This document shows, piece by piece, positions 6,833 to 10,555 of a stretch of DNA of 10,555 nucleotides. The DNA comes from Lachnospiraceae bacterium (lineage in GTDB: Bacteria; Bacillota; Clostridia; Lachnospirales; Lachnospiraceae), in contig JAGDAL010000303.1 in the NCBI GenBank assembly GCA_017959525.1, positions 1 through 10,555 of the forward strand, read 5' to 3'. Made by a program: the position numbers and the translations under genes. The notes under the pieces are model-generated. The model was not told the DNA's origin. It made no database searches and worked only from the letters and a program-made list of their open reading frames with translations. Each line of letters starts with the position of its first letter. Position 1 is the stretch's first letter.

Positions 6833-7945
6833 ATGGCTAAAAAACGAAAAAGCGCCGTGCTAAAGGTGCCGCATATTCGCTACTTTGATTACAATCTGTT
6901 GGCCATTGTATTGCTCCTTCTGATTTTTGGAATGGTTATGCTCTACAGTGCCAGTGCTTATATGTCTACCATTAAGTTCGGAGATCCGGCGTATTGGCTT
7001 CGGAAGCAGGCCATTGCAGCATCTCTTGGAATGGTAGCGTTGATTATCTGTATTAAGTTGGATTATCACATATTCCAGAAGTTTGCATTCCCGTTTGCAC
7101 TGGTATCCTTGGTACTGTGCGTTTACGTATTGTTTACGGAATCCATTAACGGTTCCAGCCGTTGGATTTACATCGGAAGATTGTCCATTCAGCCTTCCGA
7201 GATTGCCAAGGTGGCGGTGATTGTGTTCCTGGCGGCCTTGATTGCCAAGATCCCTCGGGAACTTCGGGATACGAAGCAGGTCATGAAATGCTTCCTTTTC
7301 GTTAGTCCGATTCTCGGAGCAGTTGCACTTGCCAACTTAAGTACCGCGATTATTATTGCAGGTATTGCATTTGTAATGTTGTTTGTTGCAAGTCCGGACA
7401 AGAAGGCATTCTTACTTTTGATTGCCATCGGTGTGGCCGGCTTGGCGTTCTTTATTTTAGCGTTTAGTTATCGAAGCGAGCGTATCGACATCTGGAGACA
7501 TCCGGAGAACTATGACAAGGGATTCCAGACCTTGCAGGGCTTATATGCCATTGGTTCCGGCGGCCTCTTCGGACGTGGCCTCGGTGAGAGTATGCAGAAG
7601 ATGGGATACGTTCCGGAAGCCCAGAACGATATGATTTTTTCCATTATCTGCGAGGAGTTGGGTGTATTTGGAGCGGTTTGCATTATTGTATTGTATCTGC
7701 TCTTGATTTGGCGACTGATGATTATTGCCATCAATGCCAAGGACCTGTTCGGTTCCTACTTGGCAATTGGTGTGCTGACCCATATCGCATTACAGGTGAT
7801 CTTGAATATTGCGGTTGTTACCAATACCATGCCAAACACCGGTGTTATTCTTCCTTTTATCAGCTATGGTGGTACTTCGATTTCCGTATTGGTAGCGGAG
7901 ATGGGAATGGTCTTAAGCGTGTCTAAGGGCATAGAACTAACCTAG
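6833..7945 (+). CDS. ftsW: SEDS-family peptidoglycan glycosyltransferase, FtsW/SpoVE type
   Basis: This polytopic membrane enzyme polymerises lipid II into glycan strands at the septum with the class B PBP. The 370-residue product has about ten hydrophobic helices and the SEDS signatures: YSASAY (38-43), NGSSRWIYIG followed by SIQPSEIAKVAVI (106-130), LSTAIII (169-175), GSGGLFGRGLGES (241-253), and PEAQNDMIFSIICEELG (261-277), in which D266 aligns with the catalytic aspartate of FtsW/RodA. Near the end is PNTGVILPFISYGGTS (334-349). Its length is nearer B. subtilis SpoVE (about 366) than FtsW (about 403), and in a dcw position either name may be used. A perfect AAGGAGGT site (6821-6828) precedes the ATG, the strongest ribosome site inside the operon. 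The murG gene usual after this one is missing. Confidence 0.95.
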   Translation: MAKKRKSAVLKVPHIRYFDYNLLAIVLLLLIFGMVMLYSASAYMSTIKFGDPAYWLRKQAIAASLGMVALIICIKLDYHIFQKFAFPFALVSLVLCVYVLFTESINGSSRWIYIGRLSIQPSEIAKVAVIVFLAALIAKIPRELRDTKQVMKCFLFVSPILGAVALANLSTAIIIAGIAFVMLFVASPDKKAFLLLIAIGVAGLAFFILAFSYRSERIDIWRHPENYDKGFQTLQGLYAIGSGGLFGRGLGESMQKMGYVPEAQNDMIFSIICEELGVFGAVCIIVLYLLLIWRLMIIAINAKDLFGSYLAIGVLTHIALQVILNIAVVTNTMPNTGVILPFISYGGTSISVLVAEMGMVLSVSKGIELT

Positions 7946-7958
7946 GATTGAGGAGTAT

Positions 7959-8744
7959 ATGAAGAAGAAAAAACAGAGCGAACCGGTGGAGGAATCCCGT
8001 GTTACGCGTGTGAAGCGGGTGTCGAAGGTTCGATACTATTTATTGAATATATTGCTTGGAATTGTGATTCTTGTCACAGCCGCCGTGTTGTTCATTATCT
8101 TTTTCTGCCAAGTGGAAAAAGTGACGGTCACCGGCAGCGTTGTGAATAACGAAGCGGTCATCCAGTCTTATATTTTGGATGATGCCTATTCCGGGAATGC
8201 GGTTTATGACGTGGTGAAGAACCGCTTCCGTCCCAAGAAGGATATTCCGTTTGTGGCAAGTTATAAGGTATCCATGAAGACCTTGAATCACCTGGTGATT
8301 GCCGTTACAGAGAAGGAGCGCGTCGGTATGATTGCCGATGTGGATAACGGAAGATACATCTATTACGATGCTTCCGGCGTGGTGACGGAACTTTCGGATG
8401 TTTACTTAGACGGCCTTCTGGTGGTCAATGGTGCAACCTTAAAGGATGCGGTTATCGGACAGAAGCTTCCAATCGATACCACCCAGCGCCGTAGCTTACT
8501 TGCGATTCAGAAGCAGTTGAAGCAGGTTGGAGTAGAAGTCTCTGCCGTGAATTTCATGGAAGACGGAACCATCAATCTCAGTTATCAGAGCATTATTATC
8601 AACCTGGGAACTACTGCGAATCTGGCTCAGAAGACCAAGCGCCTGCCGTACATCCTGCCACACTTGGAAGGAAAGAGCGGAATACTACATCTTGAAGATT
8701 GGACAGAAGAAAATACAGATATTGTATTTGAGGAAAACCTATAG
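7959..8744 (+). CDS. ftsQ: Cell division protein FtsQ/DivIB (POTRA domain)
   Basis: FtsQ/DivIB is a bitopic protein that binds the FtsL/DivIC heterodimer and helps control septal peptidoglycan synthesis. The 261-residue product has a basic cytoplasmic tail of about 25 residues, one transmembrane helix at about 27-50, and then a POTRA-like region starting at VEKVTVTGSVVNNEAVIQSYIL (52-73) with the usual short beta-strand followed by G and N residues. The remaining beta-rich part (IAVTEKERVGMI near 114-125, YYDASGVV near 135-142) matches the FtsQ core domain. The acidic C-terminus (EDWTEENTDIVFEENL) resembles DivIB tails. Sequence identity in this family is low, so the call relies on architecture and on the position between ftsW and ftsZ. 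It starts 13 bases after ftsW with a GAGGAG site. Confidence 0.9.
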   Translation: MKKKKQSEPVEESRVTRVKRVSKVRYYLLNILLGIVILVTAAVLFIIFFCQVEKVTVTGSVVNNEAVIQSYILDDAYSGNAVYDVVKNRFRPKKDIPFVASYKVSMKTLNHLVIAVTEKERVGMIADVDNGRYIYYDASGVVTELSDVYLDGLLVVNGATLKDAVIGQKLPIDTTQRRSLLAIQKQLKQVGVEVSAVNFMEDGTINLSYQSIIINLGTTANLAQKTKRLPYILPHLEGKSGILHLEDWTEENTDIVFEENL

Positions 8745-8750
8745 GTCGTG

Positions 8751-8778
8751 TTGAAAAATCCTCATTTTTTGGTAAAAT
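8751..8778 (+). promoter_or_regulatory. Candidate upstream ftsZ promoter (P2)
   Basis: TTGAAA (8751-8756) and TAAAAT (8773-8778) are separated by 16 bases. The -35 lies only 6 bases after the ftsQ stop. Its -10 borders the left arm of the inverted repeat at 8766-8800. Confidence 0.55.
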
Positions 8779-8800
8779 GGGTTGATAAATACCCCAAAAA
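8766..8800. promoter_or_regulatory. Inverted repeat overlapping the ftsZ promoters
   Basis: TTTTTGG (8766-8772) is the exact reverse complement of CCAAAAA (8794-8800). A possible inner pairing is GGG (8779-8781) with CCC (8792-8794 or 8793-8795). No T tract follows the right arm, so it is not a terminator. The arms lie across the spacer of the upstream promoter and the spacer of the downstream one, which suits an operator for a dimeric regulator. That role is inference. Confidence 0.4.
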
Positions 8801-8810
8801 CCGATATTAT
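8782..8810 (+). promoter_or_regulatory. Predicted main ftsZ promoter (P1)
   Basis: TTGATA (8782-8787) and TATTAT (8805-8810) each match five of six consensus bases and are separated by the ideal 17 bases. Transcription would start near 8817, giving a leader of about 73 bases. This would let ftsZ be expressed separately from the MraZ-controlled operon. Confidence 0.72.
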
Positions 8811-8836
8811 ATGAAATGAATGTGAAAAGAGAGATT

Positions 8837-8863
8837 AACTGTACACGAGATGTGCAAGCAGTT
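8837..8863 (+). other. Imperfect stem-loop in the predicted ftsZ leader
   Basis: AACTG (8837-8841) pairs with CAGTT (8859-8863), and TACAC (8842-8846) pairs with GTGCA (8852-8856) with one A-C mismatch. There is a two-base bulge (AG) and a five-base loop. It ends 12 bases before the AGGAGG site at 8876-8881. It could be a 5' mRNA stabiliser or chance. Confidence 0.35.
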
Positions 8864-8889
8864 TCGAAATAGAAGAGGAGGAGCGAACC

Positions 8890-10104
8890 GTGCTTGAGCT
8901 TAACAGAAATGAAGTAGATGCCGGAGCAAAAATTATTGTTATCGGAGTCGGCGGCGGCGGAAACAATGCCATCAATCGTATGATTGATGAGAACATCGGC
9001 GGCGTTGAATTTATCGGCATCAATACAGATAAACAAGCATTAACCTTGTGCAAGGCGCCTACCTTGTTACAGATTGGAGATAAGTTGACCAAGGGACTTG
9101 GTGCAGGAGCTAAGCCTGAGATTGGTCAGAAAGCAGCAGAGGAGAACGCAGAGGATATTTCCGCAGCGATTAAGGGTGCGGACATGGTATTCGTTACCTG
9201 TGGTATGGGCGGCGGTACCGGAACCGGTGCAGCTCCTGTCGTTGCTCAGATTGCGAAGGAGCAGGGCATCCTTACTGTCGGTGTTGTAACCAAGCCATTC
9301 AAGTTCGAGGCGAAGACCCGTATGAACAATGCATTGGCCGGCATCGAGAACCTGAAGGAATACGTTGATACTTTGATTGTGATCCCGAACGATCGTCTGT
9401 TGGAGCTTGTTGACCGCAGAACATCCATCGAGGACAGCTTGAAGAAGGCGGACGAAGTATTACAGCAGTCCGTTCAGGGTATTACCGACTTGATCAATGT
9501 TCCTGGATTGATCAACCTTGATTTTGCTGATATTCAGACCGTTATGCGCGATAAGGGTATGGCTCACATCGGTATTGGTTCTGCCAAGGGCGATGACAAG
9601 GCTATGGAAGCTGTTCAGCAGGCAGTTTCTTCTCCATTGTTAGAGACCACCATCAATGGCGCAAGCGATGTTATTGTTAATATTTCCGGTGATATTTCCC
9701 TTATGGATGCCAACGAAGCTGTTGGATATGTTGAGGGATTGGTTGGTGAATCTTCTAACGTTATCTTCGGTGCGAAGTTCGATGAGAAGATGACCGACGA
9801 AGTAACCATCACCGTTATTGCTACCGGCTTGGAAGAGTCTCCGGTATCTGCAGGTGTGTTAAGTGGTATGCGTTATGCAACAGCTCCTCATGTAACACCA
9901 ACTTTTAATGCTACCCGTCCTGCAGCAACTACTCCGGTTATGCCTCGTCCTACTGCAGCCGGCGTACAGGCTGCCGCTCAGCCAGCAGGTTCTGTAGCAA
10001 CTGCACCGGCGTTCACCGGTATCCAGAAGCCACAGCAGCCGGCAAGCACCATTAAGGAACAGGACATCAAAATCCCGGACTTCCTTAAGAACACACATAA
10101 GTAA
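8890..10104 (+). CDS. ftsZ: Cell division protein FtsZ (tubulin-like GTPase)
   Basis: FtsZ polymerises with GTP into the cytokinetic ring. The 404-residue product shows the nucleotide-binding start [13 protein letters not shown] (19-31), the tubulin signature GMGGGTGTG (105-113), PNDRLLELV (166-174), the T7 synergy-loop residues in NLDFADI (N209, D211, D214), and the second domain with [16 protein letters not shown] (219-234). A linker of about 70 residues rich in Ala, Pro and Thr (about 318-390) follows. The tail DIKIPDFLK (392-400) is the conserved peptide that binds membrane tethers and regulators. The start is GTG at 8890, eight bases after AGGAGG (8876-8881), and homologues begin MLE likewise. 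Codons such as GCT, GTT, TCT and CGT seem commoner than in the upstream genes, in line with high expression. ftsA, often just upstream, is absent. Confidence 0.98.
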   Translation: MLELNRNEVDAGAKIIVIGVGGGGNNAINRMIDENIGGVEFIGINTDKQALTLCKAPTLLQIGDKLTKGLGAGAKPEIGQKAAEENAEDISAAIKGADMVFVTCGMGGGTGTGAAPVVAQIAKEQGILTVGVVTKPFKFEAKTRMNNALAGIENLKEYVDTLIVIPNDRLLELVDRRTSIEDSLKKADEVLQQSVQGITDLINVPGLINLDFADIQTVMRDKGMAHIGIGSAKGDDKAMEAVQQAVSSPLLETTINGASDVIVNISGDISLMDANEAVGYVEGLVGESSNVIFGAKFDEKMTDEVTITVIATGLEESPVSAGVLSGMRYATAPHVTPTFNATRPAATTPVMPRPTAAGVQAAAQPAGSVATAPAFTGIQKPQQPASTIKEQDIKIPDFLKNTHK

Positions 10105-10114
10105 TTGAGAATGT

Positions 10115-10143
10115 AGGACCCACGCTAAGGCGTGGGTCTTTTT
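10115..10143 (+). terminator. Rho-independent terminator after ftsZ
   Basis: A perfect 9-bp GC-rich stem, GACCCACGC (10117-10125) with GCGTGGGTC (10130-10138), closes a TAAG loop. It can extend two pairs outward (10115-10116 with 10139-10140). A run of Ts (10139-10143) follows directly. It begins 10 bases after the ftsZ stop and probably ends the cluster transcript. Confidence 0.93.
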
Positions 10144-10158
10144 ATTTAAACACAATTC

Positions 10159-10163
10159 GGAGG
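10159..10163 (+). promoter_or_regulatory. Shine-Dalgarno site deciding the start of the last gene
   Basis: GGAGG is 10 bases before the ATG at 10174. The nearer ATG at 10166 is only two bases away and reads ATG GTG CGA TGA, a three-codon dead end whose stop overlaps the 10174 start. Confidence 0.7.
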
Positions 10164-10173
10164 CAATGGTGCG

Positions 10174-10555
10174 ATGAGCGCTTTATCGAATATCATCACT
10201 ATGCAGGTGATTGATAAGCTACGGAAAAGAAATGTAAATAGCGGGAAAAGAAAAAGCTTTGAGTTTACAACGGAGCAGTTTGAGTGTTCCGGAGACGGTT
10301 ATACAGGGCTTTTTGTATTCTTGAGTGTGATTTTTGCAGTGATTACGGTAATTGCGGTCATTAGCTTTTTCATGGGCGGAGAAGGCGCTGGTATGGCGGT
10401 ATTCTTCTTTGGAGTCGTGACAGTACTGACTATTTTTGCTAGTTGGGCTTCTGCACACCAGCGGTTAATCATAGACGGCAATGAGGCTACATATGTGAAC
10501 GTGTGGGGCATGAAACGCCACTTCCAACTAACAGATGTTACTCAGTGCCTTACTA
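10174..10555 (+). CDS. Unrecognised two-transmembrane protein with possible bacterial PH-like domain (3' end outside window)
   Basis: An uninterrupted frame of 127 codons runs from the ATG at 10174 to the window edge. I do not recognise a named gene. The visible part has a polar, basic start of about 44 residues (LRKRNVNSGKRKSFEF), two hydrophobic helices at about 45-67 and 72-94 joined by a short GGEGAG turn, and then a strand-rich segment, RLIIDGNEATYVNVWGMKRH followed by FQLTDVTQC (97-125). The last part has the look of a bacterial PH-like domain (a membrane hairpin, then 'I-D-G ... Y-N-x-x-G-x-K ... L-x-D-V'), but this is a pattern judgement, not a proven family match. A good Shine-Dalgarno site supports real translation. 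It lies only 15 bases beyond the ftsZ terminator with no clear promoter of its own, so its transcription is unexplained. Confidence 0.75.
   Translation, partial: MSALSNIITMQVIDKLRKRNVNSGKRKSFEFTTEQFECSGDGYTGLFVFLSVIFAVITVIAVISFFMGGEGAGMAVFFFGVVTVLTIFASWASAHQRLIIDGNEATYVNVWGMKRHFQLTDVTQCLT

Noticed and set aside
8766..8800. Terminator after ftsQ
   Set aside because: The 7-bp arms are AT-rich, far apart, and not followed by a T tract. A promoter-linked dyad is the better reading.
10166..10177. Three-codon reading frame ATG GTG CGA TGA before the last gene
   Set aside because: It is only two bases from the ribosome site, so initiation there is unlikely. The overlap with the next start looks accidental.
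1..10555. CRISPR array, insertion sequence, tRNA or rRNA gene, or prophage remnant
   Set aside because: I saw no spaced direct repeats, transposase motifs, terminal inverted repeats or RNA-gene signatures. The window is continuous housekeeping sequence.

Overview
This window is a division and cell wall (dcw) gene cluster from a low-to-mid GC Firmicute. The best guess is a member of the Clostridia, probably Lachnospiraceae. The guess rests on protein style (MraZ start MFMGEY, a charged FtsL with a GMVYATSDQIVYY tail, a PBP without PASTA domains, FtsZ tail DIKIPDFLK), near-consensus Shine-Dalgarno sites and TTG/GTG starts. The genus cannot be fixed from this window. Every identified gene is on the + strand.

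Layout: the 3' end of lgt (1-317) closes with a strong intrinsic terminator (331-362). A 203-base intergenic region follows, carrying a sigma-A-type promoter and a 10-bp-periodic array of GTGG boxes that fits an MraZ operator. Then come mraZ (566-997), rsmH (1009-1950), a 108-base gap with three inverted repeats, an ftsL-like gene (2059-2550), a class B PBP of the FtsI/SpoVD type (2570-4447), mraY (4463-5428), murD (5437-6798), an ftsW/spoVE SEDS gene (6833-7945) and ftsQ/divIB (7959-8744). A 145-base gap with two overlapping candidate promoters precedes ftsZ (8890-10104), which ends in a strong terminator (10115-10143). The window closes inside an unrecognised two-transmembrane protein gene (10174 to beyond 10555).

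How the genes work together: MraY makes lipid I and MurD adds D-glutamate to the cytoplasmic precursor. The FtsW-type polymerase and its PBP partner build septal peptidoglycan. The FtsL-like and FtsQ/DivIB-like bitopic proteins form the regulatory core around them, and FtsZ provides the cytoskeletal ring. MraZ is expected to repress the operon from the box array in front of its own gene. RsmH methylates 16S rRNA.

This is core, conserved DNA, and I see no novel defence, mobile or biosynthetic system. The points worth a second look are regulatory (box array, ftsL leader, ftsZ promoters) and compositional: murE, murF, murG, murC and ftsA are missing from the cluster, only one class B PBP is present, and the gene immediately after ftsZ is not a recognisable spoIIGA/sigE/sigG gene.
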